DNA from: an uncultured Prevotellaceae bacterium
GTDB taxonomy: Bacteria; Bacteroidota; Bacteroidia; Bacteroidales; Muribaculaceae
Direction: 5' to 3'
Length of the DNA stretch: 64,000 nucleotides
NCBI GenBank assembly: GCA_905207705.1
Contig: CAJLMA010000007.1
Coordinates: 62,001-126,000 of the forward strand
Shown here: piece after piece, positions 50,607 through 60,460 of the stretch
Numbering within the stretch: position 1 is the stretch's first letter
Layout: every line of letters starts with the position of its first letter
Program-made: the position numbers and the translations under genes
The notes under the pieces: generated by a model
Seen by the model: the letters and a program-made list of their open reading frames with translations, nothing else
What the model was told of the DNA's origin: nothing
Databases searched by the model: none

Positions 50607-52061
50607 ATGAAAAAGAATTATCTTCATGTTGTTTTATGGCTCGTATTGCTTACGATAATAGCCCTGCTTGCCATGAATAAACTTCCGCAACCTGAGATAG
50701 GAGATATAAAGTTCAAGAAGGTTGACATCTTGAGCGACTTGAAGGGAAAAGAAGAAGATGGTGACGATTTGGCCATAGTCGAGTCGGTCGACAGTAAAGT
50801 TGATTCCATTCTTGCCGAGAAAAGCGGTAAAATGCCTGTGGCAGGCGGAGGTGTTGATAGAAAATTGACGAGCAGCGAAGCGGGTACAGACGTGGAAGAG
50901 GTAGATGATACTCCTGTCAACAGCGTGGAGCCGGGGTTGGCCGACATTGAAGATTTCAGCATGGGCGACGGCCATGGCATGGAGCCTTATTATGATGCCA
51001 TAACCAGAATGAAAGCCGGTGGAGGCACTGTGAGGATCGCAGTGCTTGGCGATTCTTATATCGAAGGCGATATACTTACAGCCGATTTGCGCGCAATGTT
51101 GCAGCAACGCTATGGCGGCTGTGGCGTGGGGTATGTCCCAATTACTTCAGAGATATACGGATTCCGTCGCAGCGTGCGTCATAGTTTTTCGGGATGGAAA
51201 GCACATAATGTCACCGACACTGCCGGTTTTGAGCGCAGTAAAGAAATTTTGTCGGGGAGCTATTTTGTGCCCGACAGCGCAGCCACCGTTGAGTTGCGCG
51301 GACAAAAAAAATATTACACCCTGCTTGACAGTTGCGACGAGTCGTCGATTTATTTCAAGAGCTTTGCCGATTGCAAGGTGTCGGCCATAGTCAATGGCAA
51401 GGAGCGGCATGAGTTTGACGTGGTAGCAGGCGACGAGATGCAGAAGTTGACGGTCTCGGGCCGCATAGGGCGAGTGAGATGGAACGTCGGCAATGCCGGC
51501 AGCCAATACACATTCTATGGAGTTACGATGGATTGCAGTCGCGGCATAGTGCTCGACAATTACTCGATGCGCGGCACGAGCGGCATGCATCTCGGCGCAA
51601 TAAGCGATGATAACTTGATGGAATATGACCGTTTGAGGCATTACGACCTCATCGTGCTGATGTTTGGCTTGAATGCTGTTTCTCCCGACATGGTAGATTA
51701 TACAGGTTACAAGCAACGCATGTGTAAAGTAATAGAAAAGATAAAACGCACATGTCCCGGCAGCGGCATCCTTGTGGTGAGCGTAGGCGACAGGGAAGAA
51801 CGTCGTGGCGGGGAGCTGCGCACCATGCGCGGAGTCATTGCAATGGTAAAATTCCAACGCTTGCTGGCTGCCGAGAGCGGTGTGGCGTTTTGGAACATGT
51901 TTGAAGGAATGGGCGGCGAAGGCAGCATCGAGAAGATGGTTGAAGCCAAGCAAGCCAATCTCGACTATACGCATATAAACTTTGCCGGAGGTAAAAAACT
52001 GGCAGGATACTTCTTTGACGCTTTGGTAAGAGGTGAAGAAAGCCACGGAATCGGGCAATAA
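50607..52061 (+). CDS. Membrane-anchored SGNH/GDSL hydrolase partner of MBOAT
   Basis: 484 residues. An N-terminal membrane anchor (~6-24) and a ~100-residue low-complexity acidic linker precede an SGNH domain. Block I is AVLGDSYIEGD (Ser ~150), a block III-like FGLNAV follows, and the catalytic DxxH is DYTHINFAG near the C-terminus. The extracytoplasmic SGNH domain next to an AlgI-like MBOAT gene (30 bp, co-directional) parallels AlgX/AlgJ-AlgI or PatB/PatA pairs, which pass acetyl groups to polysaccharides outside the cell. The target polymer is unknown. Confidence 0.78.
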   Translation: MKKNYLHVVLWLVLLTIIALLAMNKLPQPEIGDIKFKKVDILSDLKGKEEDGDDLAIVESVDSKVDSILAEKSGKMPVAGGGVDRKLTSSEAGTDVEEVDDTPVNSVEPGLADIEDFSMGDGHGMEPYYDAITRMKAGGGTVRIAVLGDSYIEGDILTADLRAMLQQRYGGCGVGYVPITSEIYGFRRSVRHSFSGWKAHNVTDTAGFERSKEILSGSYFVPDSAATVELRGQKKYYTLLDSCDESSIYFKSFADCKVSAIVNGKERHEFDVVAGDEMQKLTVSGRIGRVRWNVGNAGSQYTFYGVTMDCSRGIVLDNYSMRGTSGMHLGAISDDNLMEYDRLRHYDLIVLMFGLNAVSPDMVDYTGYKQRMCKVIEKIKRTCPGSGILVVSVGDREERRGGELRTMRGVIAMVKFQRLLAAESGVAFWNMFEGMGGEGSIEKMVEAKQANLDYTHINFAGGKKLAGYFFDALVRGEESHGIGQ

Positions 52062-52091
52062 TTGGATTTTTTGAAAGTACGAATCGCAGAT

Positions 52092-53585
52092 ATGGACAAC
52101 GATATGCTTAAAGGTATAATGGAAAGGTTGGGAGAGCAATTTGTGTATAATCCCGACGCGCCTATGATATTCAGCAGCGGATTTTTTCTGTGGCTTTTTG
52201 CCGGATTCATGGTGATATATACATTGCTTGAAAAGAAAGACAATGCAAGGATTTTGTTCGTAATCCTGTTCTCTTATTATTTCTATTACAAAAGCAGCGG
52301 CATATTTTTCTTCCTGCTTGCCACCGTTACAGTGAGCGATTATTATATTGCACGGTTCATTGGCAAGACCGATAGTCTGTCGGGGCGAAAGTGGCTTGTC
52401 ACGCTCAGTCTGGTTATAAATCTCGGTCTGTTGTGCTACTTCAAATACACCAATTTTTTTGCCGGCATATGGAGCGATTTGGTCGGCAGCGATTTTGATC
52501 CGTTTGATATATTCTTGCCTGTCGGGATTTCGTTCTTCACGTTCCAGTCGTTGAGCTATACGATAGATGTTTACAGACGCAAGATTGAGCCGCTCGACAA
52601 ACTCATGGATTATGCGTTTTTCGTGTCTTTCTTCCCTCAACTCGTGGCCGGGCCTATTGTCAGGGCCAAGGATTTCATTCCGCAAATAAGGAAACCTGTG
52701 CTTGTCACACGCGAGATGCTCGGCACAGGCATATATTTCATAGTGTGCGGCTTGTTCAAGAAGGTAGTCATCTCCGATTACATAAGCGTGAATTTTGTGG
52801 AGCGCGTGTTTGAGAACCCGTCGTTATATTCCGGATTGGAAAACTTGTTCGGCCTGTATGGCTATGCGTTGCAGATATATTGCGACTTCTCGGGGTACAG
52901 TGACATGGCGATAGGCATAGCGTTGTTGCTCGGGTTCCATTTCAATATAAACTTCGACAGCCCTTACAAGTCGGCTTCGATAACCGAATTTTGGAGACGC
53001 TGGCATATCTCGTTGTCAAGCTGGTTGAAGGATTATTTGTATATATCGCTTGGCGGCAACCGCAAGGGGAAGATTCGCCAGTATGTCAATCTTATCATAA
53101 CAATGTTTCTTGGCGGCTTGTGGCACGGTGCGTCATGGAATTTTGTGGTGTGGGGGCTGTTGCATGGAGTGGCTCTTGCATTTCACAAAATTTGGATGGC
53201 CATTACCTGCCAGAAGGTAGGGCAGAAGCATGGTCGTCTGGTTCAGGCATTGTGCGTGTTGCTGACATTCCATTTCGTGTGTTTCTGCTGGATATTTTTC
53301 CGCAATGTAGACTTTGATAATTCAATGGCCATGATTGGCCAGATATTCACTTCGTTCCATGCCGAGTTGTTCTCGCAACTCGTGACAGGGTATTGGGAAG
53401 TGTTTGTGTTGATGGGCATAGGATTTGTCCTTCACTTTTTGCCCGACAAGTGGGAAACTGCAGCCAAGCGAGCCATGGTTAAGGTGCCATGTGCATGTTA
53501 TCTGGTAATTATCGTGGCTGTGATATATCTTGCCATACAGATGAAGAGCAGCGAGATACAGCCGTTCATCTACTTCCAGTTCTGA
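52092..53585 (+). CDS. MBOAT-family O-acyltransferase (AlgI/DltB-like)
   Basis: 497 residues from ATG 52092; the frame opens at a TTG (52062) right after the SGNH stop. It is a polytopic membrane protein with about ten or more helices. The MBOAT core SLSYTIDVYRRKIEP, FFPQLVAGPIVRAKDF and the catalytic histidine in GGLWHGASWNFVVWG are visible, plus a second histidine in LLHGVAL. It moves acyl groups across the membrane for polymer O-acylation together with the SGNH partner. Confidence 0.9.
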   Translation: MDNDMLKGIMERLGEQFVYNPDAPMIFSSGFFLWLFAGFMVIYTLLEKKDNARILFVILFSYYFYYKSSGIFFFLLATVTVSDYYIARFIGKTDSLSGRKWLVTLSLVINLGLLCYFKYTNFFAGIWSDLVGSDFDPFDIFLPVGISFFTFQSLSYTIDVYRRKIEPLDKLMDYAFFVSFFPQLVAGPIVRAKDFIPQIRKPVLVTREMLGTGIYFIVCGLFKKVVISDYISVNFVERVFENPSLYSGLENLFGLYGYALQIYCDFSGYSDMAIGIALLLGFHFNINFDSPYKSASITEFWRRWHISLSSWLKDYLYISLGGNRKGKIRQYVNLIITMFLGGLWHGASWNFVVWGLLHGVALAFHKIWMAITCQKVGQKHGRLVQALCVLLTFHFVCFCWIFFRNVDFDNSMAMIGQIFTSFHAELFSQLVTGYWEVFVLMGIGFVLHFLPDKWETAAKRAMVKVPCACYLVIIVAVIYLAIQMKSSEIQPFIYFQF

Positions 53586-53598
53586 ATTGGCACGCCGC

Positions 53599-54168
53599 CT
53601 ATAATTTTGCGGCCAGTTGCCCTATCACGGCAGGGAATGCTTCATATTCGAGCTCGTGCACACGCAAGGCGAGAGATTCGGGCGTGTCGCCGGGCAGTAC
53701 CTTGCATCGACGCTGGCACAGGATTGTTCCGCCGTCAATTTCGTCTGTGACATAGTGTATTGTTATGCCGCTTTCGGTCTCTCCTGCTTCAATCACGGCC
53801 CTATGCACGTTCATGCCCCACATTCCTTTGCCTCCGAATTTAGGCAGGAGCGACGGGTGTATGTTTATTATGTTTCCGTTCACGGCCTCTATGATAGGTG
53901 TGTGTACCATGCTCATGAATCCTGCAAGCACGATTAATCGTATATCGAGCCTGTGCAGCTCGTTTACGATGTCGGTAGGGTCATTCCATTGCTCGCGTGA
54001 AAAAATGTAGCACGGCACGCCGTAATGCTCCATTTTGGCCAATACGCCGGCTTTAGGGTTGCCGGTGAAAAGCGCCGCGACATTCACCGTGTCGCTGTTC
54101 ATGAAATATCGTGTTATATTTTCGGCATTTGTGCCTTTGCCCGATGCGAATATAGCGATGTTTGTCAT
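53599..54168 (-). CDS. purN: Phosphoribosylglycinamide formyltransferase
   Basis: A 189-residue enzyme transferring formyl from 10-formyl-THF in purine synthesis. It shows FASGKGTNAENI at the N-terminus, the IINIHPSLLPKFGGKGMWG active-site loop with its Asn/His pair, and the downstream Asp in DEIDGGTIL. It starts 7 bp after the ABC exporter gene, so it is translationally linked, and it converges on the MBOAT gene at 13 bp. Confidence 0.96.
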   Translation of the reverse strand: MTNIAIFASGKGTNAENITRYFMNSDTVNVAALFTGNPKAGVLAKMEHYGVPCYIFSREQWNDPTDIVNELHRLDIRLIVLAGFMSMVHTPIIEAVNGNIINIHPSLLPKFGGKGMWGMNVHRAVIEAGETESGITIHYVTDEIDGGTILCQRRCKVLPGDTPESLALRVHELEYEAFPAVIGQLAAKL

Positions 54169-54175
54169 TTGTCAA

Positions 54176-56002
54176 TTAGAATTTTTGCATGTCTACCAGT
54201 TTCTTGTAGTATCCGTTCAGTTCCATCAATTCATCGTGTGTGCCGCGTTCGACGATGCAGCCTTCGTGCATGACGCATATCATGTCGGCATTCCTGATTG
54301 TTGAGAGGCGGTGGGCGATGACGAGGGTCGTGCGGTTCTTCATGAGCCTGTCGAGAGCCTCTTGCACCGAGCGTTCACTTTCTGTGTCGAGAGCCGAAGT
54401 GGCTTCGTCGAGAATGAGTATTGACGGATTTTTCAATATTGCCCGGGCGATGCTTATGCGTTGGCGTTGTCCGCCCGACAATCGGCAGCCTCGGTCTCCT
54501 ATGTTAGTATCAAATCCGTTTTCCGATGCCATGATGAAATCGTATGCGTTGGCTATCTTGGCCGCTTCTACCACTTGTTCATGCGTGGCCGATTCCACTC
54601 CGAAAGTGATGTTGTTGTAGAACGAATCGTTAAACAAGATTGCTTCTTGGTTCACATTGCCCATCATGGAACGCAGGTCGTAGACTTTCATGTCGCGTAT
54701 GTCGATGCCGTCGATGGTAATCGAGCCACTGTTAACGTCATAAAATCTTGGAAGCAGGTCGGCCATGGTCGATTTCCCGGAGCCTGATTGCCCGACGAGA
54801 GCCACTGTGTGGCCAAACGGGATGTCGAGCGTCACATCTTTTATTACCCAGTCGTTGGTGTATTTGAAACTTACGTTGTTGTATCGTATAGATGGACGTT
54901 TTGACGGCAATGCCTTCGGTTTGTCCGGGTCTTTTATGGGATTTTCGGCTTTTAGGATTTTGTCGACACGTTCCATCGAAGCAAGTCCGCGTTGTATCGA
55001 ATACATGGCTTTAGACAAGTCTTTGGCCGGGTTTATGATGGAGTAGAAAATGACCATGTAATATATGAATGATGCCGCGCTTATCGAGCTGTTGCCCGAC
55101 AGGATGAGTGTGCCGCCAAACCAAAGTACTATCGCTATTGTCGCCGTGCCAAGGAATTCGCTCATAGGGTGGGCCAATTCATATCGGCGGTTCATGTGCT
55201 TGGAGATGGTGACGAATTTTTCATTCTCGCGCATGAAGCGTGCTTTCACCTTGTGTTCGGCGTTGAAAGCCTTGACGATTCTTAGTCCGCCTATGGTTTC
55301 TTCTATGTTGGATAGCAATACTCCCCATTGCGTCTGTCCTTCGAGTGATGACCGTTTCAATCGTTTCCCCACCTTGCCCATTATGTAACCGGCGGCAGGC
55401 AGCAGGATGAGCACGAACACGGTGAGTTGCCAGCTCACTATGATCATCGTTGCAAGGCAAAATATAATCATCACTGGATTCTTGAACATCATGTCAATAG
55501 ACGCCATGATTGAATTTTCCACCTCAGTGACGTCGCCGCTCATGCGTGCCATCACGTCGCCTTTGCGCTCGTTTGAGAAGAATGCCATCGGTAGCGACAA
55601 TATTTTGTTGTAAATCATGTTGCGTATGTCGCGCACGATACCTGTCCTTATTGACACGCTGTAAAATGCGCTCAGATAGGCCGTGCCTGTTTTCAGCGAA
55701 GTCATGAACACAAGCAGGATTGCCAGCGCGGCCAGTGTCAGCGATTGTCCGTATTCTCCAATCATCTCCTGGACATAGAAGTAGAAATTGTTGATTACCA
55801 CATCTTTCAAGTCGGCCGAACCCCATTCCATGAACTGGTAGGTGCCTATATTGATGCGGAAGAGCATTTCAAGTATAGGGATTATCAATGCAAAAGAGAA
55901 CAGGGTGAGAATTGCTGACAGGATGTTGAAAAATATATTCAAAAACAGGCACCTCTTGTAGGGAGGTACAAATCGTTGTAAAATCTTTAAAAATTCTTTC
56001 AT
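54176..56002 (-). CDS. ABC exporter, MsbA-like (fused permease and ATPase)
   Basis: 608 residues. Six transmembrane helices span ~20-345. The nucleotide-binding domain (~370-605) has Walker A GQSGSGKS, the signature LSGGQRQRISIA, Walker B LILDEATSALD and an H-loop (VIAHRLSTIR). It is a type IV exporter of the lipid A/drug class. The cargo is not determined; proximity to purN has no obvious meaning. A TATCTTTG -7 box is at 56047-56040. Confidence 0.88.
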   Translation of the reverse strand: MKEFLKILQRFVPPYKRCLFLNIFFNILSAILTLFSFALIIPILEMLFRINIGTYQFMEWGSADLKDVVINNFYFYVQEMIGEYGQSLTLAALAILLVFMTSLKTGTAYLSAFYSVSIRTGIVRDIRNMIYNKILSLPMAFFSNERKGDVMARMSGDVTEVENSIMASIDMMFKNPVMIIFCLATMIIVSWQLTVFVLILLPAAGYIMGKVGKRLKRSSLEGQTQWGVLLSNIEETIGGLRIVKAFNAEHKVKARFMRENEKFVTISKHMNRRYELAHPMSEFLGTATIAIVLWFGGTLILSGNSSISAASFIYYMVIFYSIINPAKDLSKAMYSIQRGLASMERVDKILKAENPIKDPDKPKALPSKRPSIRYNNVSFKYTNDWVIKDVTLDIPFGHTVALVGQSGSGKSTMADLLPRFYDVNSGSITIDGIDIRDMKVYDLRSMMGNVNQEAILFNDSFYNNITFGVESATHEQVVEAAKIANAYDFIMASENGFDTNIGDRGCRLSGGQRQRISIARAILKNPSILILDEATSALDTESERSVQEALDRLMKNRTTLVIAHRLSTIRNADMICVMHEGCIVERGTHDELMELNGYYKKLVDMQKF

Positions 56003-56162
56003 TAAGGTAAAAATGGATGTGGTGAATTCTTTTGTTTTGCAAAGATAGAAACAATTAAACTTTGACGCTATTTTTGCATCTAAAAACTGAATTTGCGCAT
56101 CGATTTGACCGTTAGAGCATTTCGATGCCGAAGTTTTTTATGAAATTTAAAAAGCGTAGCTG

Positions 56163-59087
56163 ATGAAACGCATATTGGCCGTATGTATTATTTTCGTGAT
56201 GGTTGCCGTGTCGGTGTTTGGTGCAACCGTCAAAGGGTTGTTGGTTGCCGGCGAGCCGCAACAACCGCTTGCCGGAGCTTCGGTGAGATTGTTAAAAGAT
56301 AATAAAGACAGTACATTTGTCGATGGGACATCTACCGGCGAGGATGGCAGGTATTCTATTGCCGGGCTTGCCAGCGGCAAGTATATAATAAATTATACCT
56401 ATCTGGGGTATGAATCAGTGTACCGTAACTTTGAGGTAAAAAATAAGAATGTGGACCTTGGCACGGACGTGATGCGTGAAAACAGCATCCTTTTGAGTGA
56501 AACAACCGTGGTGGGCGTAAAGACTGAAATAACCGTGAAAGAGGACACAATCGAGTATAATGCCGATTCCTATAAGACACAACCAAATGCCGTGGTCGAA
56601 GACTTGTTGAAGAGGCTGCCCGGCGTGGAAGTGGACAGTGAAGGCAAGGTCACGGCCAACGGCAAGGACATCAGTAAAATATTGATTGATGGTGAAGAGT
56701 TTTTTGTCGACGACCCCAAGGTAGCTACAAAGAATATCCCGGTGAATATAGTCGACAAGTTGCAAGTGATTGACCGTAAGAGCGATCTCGCAAGGTTGAC
56801 AGGCGTGGATGACGGTGAGGACGAGACGGTGATAAACCTTACCGTGAAAAAAGGCATGAAACGCGGTTGGTTTGGAAATTTCACAGGCGGATATGGAACC
56901 GACAACCGTTACACTGGCAATTTCATGGTAAACATGTTTAGGGATAACAACCAGTTTACAATACTTGGAGGAGCCAATAATACCAATGAAATGGGATTTA
57001 CCGACAGGGGCGGCTCGCGTTTCACTCGATTCGGTGGTGGCAACGGCATCAGCACGTCGCAATCGCTTGGCTTGAACTTCAATGTGGGCAATGAGGAAAA
57101 ACTGAGAGTGGGAGGAAATGTTTTTTATTCACATAGTGACCGTGAGAGTGAGACGAGCAGCAACAGGCAATATCTTTTTACTGACTCTACTTCGTATTAT
57201 GATTCTTACAGTAATTCTCGCGACAGGGGGCATAATGTTTCGGGAAATTTCAGGATAAGGTGGAATGTGGATTCATTCTCGACGTTTGAGTTCAGGCCAC
57301 GTTTCTCGTTTAATTTCAATGATTCGGAAAAAAGCGACAGTTCGGCAACTATGGCGGGTGATGCTGCACGCACGTTGGTCAATCGAAGTCTTAACTCGGC
57401 CATAAACAGTGGACAAAGTTATGAATTCAATGGTACATTGGTTTATAATCATAAGTTTAAGAGCCATCCGGGTCGCAGTTACAGCGTGAATGTGCAATAT
57501 CAGTTCAGCGATGTTTCGGAAGATGGACGCACTAATACCGACAATACTTATTATCTTGTGGATGGTGAAGATGAAGATATAAATCAAATATATGACAGTC
57601 ATCAATGGAGCAACAGCGTGAGGGGCCGGTTGTCATGGACCGAACCGCTGGGTGATGTGAAGAATGCGCGCTTCTTGACATTTGCTTATACCGGGCAATA
57701 TAAGTTTAATAACGCTGACAAATATGTATATGACCTCGTGAACGGAAATGACGGAACGACCGGTACGCTGTCGTCAATGCTTTCCGATCCGGCGTTCAAG
57801 GCTGTCATTGCCCGTGAATATGGCAAAGATGTGTTGTCCAATCCCTTTATTTTACGCGACATAGTGGAAAGCGAATTGCAACCAGAGCTTAACGAGGAGC
57901 AAAGCAATAGATTTAGGAATAACTTCTTCAATCAGTCATTGCAGGTAGGGTTCAAACAAGTGCGTGATAATTACAATCTCGATGCCGGGTTCATGGTCAA
58001 CTCGTCAATGTCCCGTAGCGAAGACTTGATAAATCCCGACAGGAATATTCCCACAAGATGGGTGTGGAACGTAGCCCCATACGCACGCATACGATTAAAG
58101 ATGAGCAAGATGCGCTCGTTGTCATTTGATTACAGGGCTCGAACGTCCGAACCGTCCTTGTCACAATTGCAACCTGTGGCCGATGTGTCCAACCCGTTGC
58201 GCATTGTTGTGGGTAATCCGGACTTGAAGCCTACATTCACGCAAAGGATTAATTTGCGTTTCAACGATTTCGACCAGGAGAAGCAACGTAGCATAATGGC
58301 GATGGCCAATTTCCAATTTTCCAATAACAGCATTATTTCTACGACCGATTATGATTCTCAGACAGGTGGACAAGTGACTACTTATGCCAACGTAAACGGT
58401 GTGTGGAATGGAAACTTGATGGGGATGATAAACTTCCCGTTGAGGAACAAAAGCTGGTATTTTACTTCGATGGCTTCGTTCCGTTATTCCAATACTGTGG
58501 GTTACAATAACAGCCAGTTTAACCGCAGTGGTTCATTCTCGATGAATCTGTCGCCCGGCATAAGGTTCATGACCGATATGGTAGAACTTGAATTGCGTCC
58601 TAATTACAACTTGCAGACGACTCACAATACGGTTCAGTCGGATGCCGACAGGATGATTCACAGTTATGGGGGAATGTTTAATGCCGCTTATTATACTCCG
58701 TTCGGGGTGGTGTTGAACAGTGACCTTACATTTAGTGGAACTCAAGGTTATAGTGCCGGATACGACACTAATCAGTGGCTGTGGAATGCGGCAGTGTCCT
58801 ATCAGTTCTTGAAAGGCAAAGCTGCTACAATCACGGCCAAGGTGTATGATTTATTGCACCAGCGACAGAACATAAGCCGTACTATTAATGCAAGTTATAT
58901 AGAGGATAGCGAATTTAATTCCTTGACCCGCTATGTGATGTTCACGTTTACCTATCGTTTTGCGACATTTGGAAACGGAAACAACGGGGATGCTCCGCGC
59001 GATGTAAATTATGACGGACGCGGCCCTGGAATGAACCGTGGGGCGAGAAGAGGGCCAATGGGGCCACCGCCGGGGCGTCGCATGTAA
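56163..59087 (+). CDS. Outer-membrane beta-barrel protein with carboxypeptidase-regulatory domain
   Basis: 974 residues. Signal peptide 1-20. A carboxypeptidase regulatory-like domain (~22-98, GASVRLLKDNKDSTFVDGTSTGE) and a TonB plug-like region (~125-235, VEDLLKRLPGVEVDSEG, ILIDGEEFFVDDPKV) precede a long amphipathic beta-barrel. It ends in a Gly/Pro/Arg-rich tail (GMNRGARRGPMGPPPGRRM). No TonB box or SusD partner was seen next to it. It belongs to the outer-membrane barrel family near TonB-dependent receptors; the cargo is unknown. It is monocistronic. Confidence 0.85.
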   Translation: MKRILAVCIIFVMVAVSVFGATVKGLLVAGEPQQPLAGASVRLLKDNKDSTFVDGTSTGEDGRYSIAGLASGKYIINYTYLGYESVYRNFEVKNKNVDLGTDVMRENSILLSETTVVGVKTEITVKEDTIEYNADSYKTQPNAVVEDLLKRLPGVEVDSEGKVTANGKDISKILIDGEEFFVDDPKVATKNIPVNIVDKLQVIDRKSDLARLTGVDDGEDETVINLTVKKGMKRGWFGNFTGGYGTDNRYTGNFMVNMFRDNNQFTILGGANNTNEMGFTDRGGSRFTRFGGGNGISTSQSLGLNFNVGNEEKLRVGGNVFYSHSDRESETSSNRQYLFTDSTSYYDSYSNSRDRGHNVSGNFRIRWNVDSFSTFEFRPRFSFNFNDSEKSDSSATMAGDAARTLVNRSLNSAINSGQSYEFNGTLVYNHKFKSHPGRSYSVNVQYQFSDVSEDGRTNTDNTYYLVDGEDEDINQIYDSHQWSNSVRGRLSWTEPLGDVKNARFLTFAYTGQYKFNNADKYVYDLVNGNDGTTGTLSSMLSDPAFKAVIAREYGKDVLSNPFILRDIVESELQPELNEEQSNRFRNNFFNQSLQVGFKQVRDNYNLDAGFMVNSSMSRSEDLINPDRNIPTRWVWNVAPYARIRLKMSKMRSLSFDYRARTSEPSLSQLQPVADVSNPLRIVVGNPDLKPTFTQRINLRFNDFDQEKQRSIMAMANFQFSNNSIISTTDYDSQTGGQVTTYANVNGVWNGNLMGMINFPLRNKSWYFTSMASFRYSNTVGYNNSQFNRSGSFSMNLSPGIRFMTDMVELELRPNYNLQTTHNTVQSDADRMIHSYGGMFNAAYYTPFGVVLNSDLTFSGTQGYSAGYDTNQWLWNAAVSYQFLKGKAATITAKVYDLLHQRQNISRTINASYIEDSEFNSLTRYVMFTFTYRFATFGNGNNGDAPRDVNYDGRGPGMNRGARRGPMGPPPGRRM

Positions 59088-59149
59088 CATATATTTATGT
59101 AAATAATGACTGTGAAACGCTAAAAAATATACATTTTTGCCATTAGATA

Positions 59150-59180
59150 TTGCATATATCATTTCAAAAAGATATTTTTG
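59150..59180 (+). promoter_or_regulatory. Ideal promoter without a convincing gene
   Basis: TTG 59150-59152, a 20-nt spacer, TATTTTTG 59173-59180 on the plus strand, 63-93 nt after the outer-membrane protein stop. The only plus frame near it (ATG 59285) is not gene-like. Confidence 0.55.
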
Positions 59181-59230
59181 CGCCAAAATTACATGCATTG
59201 TATTTTTAAGGTGAAATTATAAGTTTTAGG

Positions 59231-59381
59231 TTTATTGTCTCGCATAAAATTCAAGTAAAAAAAATCGGTTGCGAGAAATGTTTTATGGAAGCAACAAGCA
59301 GGGGCAGGGAATCATGTTTAACACAGATTATTCCCCGCCCGGGATGGAGCGGAAATAAACACATTTCTCGATTTATTGTCT
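59231..59381 (+). ncRNA. Structured intergenic element with competing hairpins
   Basis: Downstream of promoter 59150-59180. An outer stem CGAGAAATGT (59272-59281) with ACATTTCTCG (59361-59370) encloses an inner stem GGGCAGGGAAT (59302-59312) with ATTCCCCGCCC (59330-59340). The strand TGCGAGA (59270-59276) could instead pair with TCTCGCA (59238-59244), so two folds exclude each other. A direct repeat TTTATTGTCT flanks the element (59231-59240, 59372-59381). A further CGTGAC/GTCACG hairpin follows. The strand is assumed from the promoter. No known RNA class was recognised. The rest of the 355-base gap is AT-rich. Confidence 0.4.
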
Positions 59382-59442
59382 ATAAGCGTGACTTTTACAA
59401 CAAAATTGGTCACGGTGTGCCGAACCATGATGCACCGGCGTG

Positions 59443-60411
59443 TTATCTGAGTCTTATTTTTATGCCTTTTTTTATGGAGCGTTTTGAATCTTTGGTCGAA
59501 AGATTATTTATTTCGCACAGTGATTTCAGTTTTATTCCGAATTGTTGTGAGATGGCGTAGGAGTTGTCGCCTGTTTGTGTTGTATAGACGGCAGGAGCAT
59601 CCGGTGCAGCCTTTTCTTGCTTTTCCTCAAGGTAGACAATGTTTCCATGCTGCAATTGCACATTGCGTTCTTTCCAGCCGAGGTCGTTGAACGACAATAG
59701 TTTGCGTCTTCTGATGCTGAATTCTTCGGCAATCACTGCGTATGTGTCACCTTTTTTGGCTATGACGCAGTACAGTCCGTTACGTTTTACAATGTCGTGT
59801 GTCGAAGTTATTTCGTTGAAAATGTCGCTGTCGATCGAGTGTTCGAGCGACTCGTCTCCCTCAAGGTGCTTGGGCGTGGCTATTATGGGTTGTCCTGTGT
59901 CGAATTTGTAAAGTTCGTAGGTTTCTATCAACTCGATTAATTTGTCGGCATAACGCTTGTCGGTTGCGTATCCGCATTCGCGCAATGTCTTAGCCCACTT
60001 CTTGTAATCTGTTACTTTGAGCTTGAACAATGGCGCATAGCGTTTCTTTTTCAAGAACCTTGCATGGTCTTCAAATGATTCTTCGGCCGAGCCATATTTC
60101 CTGAAGCATTCATGGCGACGGTCGTCATCGGCATATATCACGTCGCCGTCCCACAGGTTCTTGTGGCATTTTATGCCAAAGTGGTTGTTTCCCTGCGTGG
60201 CGAGCCTGCTTCGGCCAGCCCGGCTCTCAAGCAATCCCTGCGCGAGCGTGATGCTTGCCGGTATTCCGTATTCCTGCTGGTGTCTGATGGCTATTTTCTT
60301 GTAGGTGTCGATGTATTCAAGATATGTAGCAGATAGGGATGTTTTATCTTTGGCCGATGCTGCTTGCCCGGCAAGTAGTAATGCCACTGCAAGGATAAGG
60401 ACCTTCGACAT
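59443..60411 (-). CDS. Exported glucosaminidase with two LysM domains
   Basis: 322 residues from ATG 60411. The longer frame to 60462 runs into the cytidine deaminase start region. Signal peptide 1-20. The glucosaminidase domain (~30-180) shows SITLAQGLLESRAGRSRLA and NNHFGIKCHK, as in FlgJ/AcmA-type peptidoglycan hydrolases. Two LysM repeats follow (~212-258, CVIAKKGDTYAVIAEEFSIRR; ~275-320, TTQTGDNSYAISQQFGIKLKSL). It cleaves or remodels the cell wall in the periplasm. It is divergent from cdd, 49 bp apart. Confidence 0.9.
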   Translation of the reverse strand: MSKVLILAVALLLAGQAASAKDKTSLSATYLEYIDTYKKIAIRHQQEYGIPASITLAQGLLESRAGRSRLATQGNNHFGIKCHKNLWDGDVIYADDDRRHECFRKYGSAEESFEDHARFLKKKRYAPLFKLKVTDYKKWAKTLRECGYATDKRYADKLIELIETYELYKFDTGQPIIATPKHLEGDESLEHSIDSDIFNEITSTHDIVKRNGLYCVIAKKGDTYAVIAEEFSIRRRKLLSFNDLGWKERNVQLQHGNIVYLEEKQEKAAPDAPAVYTTQTGDNSYAISQQFGIKLKSLCEINNLSTKDSKRSIKKGIKIRLR

Positions 60412-60460
60412 GATGGATGTCGGAAAAAGTTTGTTATATTTGCATAAACAAGAAACGGCC

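Noticed and set aside
51147..52685. 512-residue minus-strand ORF opposite the SGNH and MBOAT genes
   Set aside because: It is a shadow frame: two recognisable genes occupy the plus strand and the translation shows no domain, being rich in His/Gln/Tyr as antisense frames often are.
59285..59560. 91-residue plus-strand ORF downstream of promoter 59150
   Set aside because: It runs into the antisense of the glucosaminidase gene, has no recognisable domain and odd composition; treated as structured non-coding sequence.
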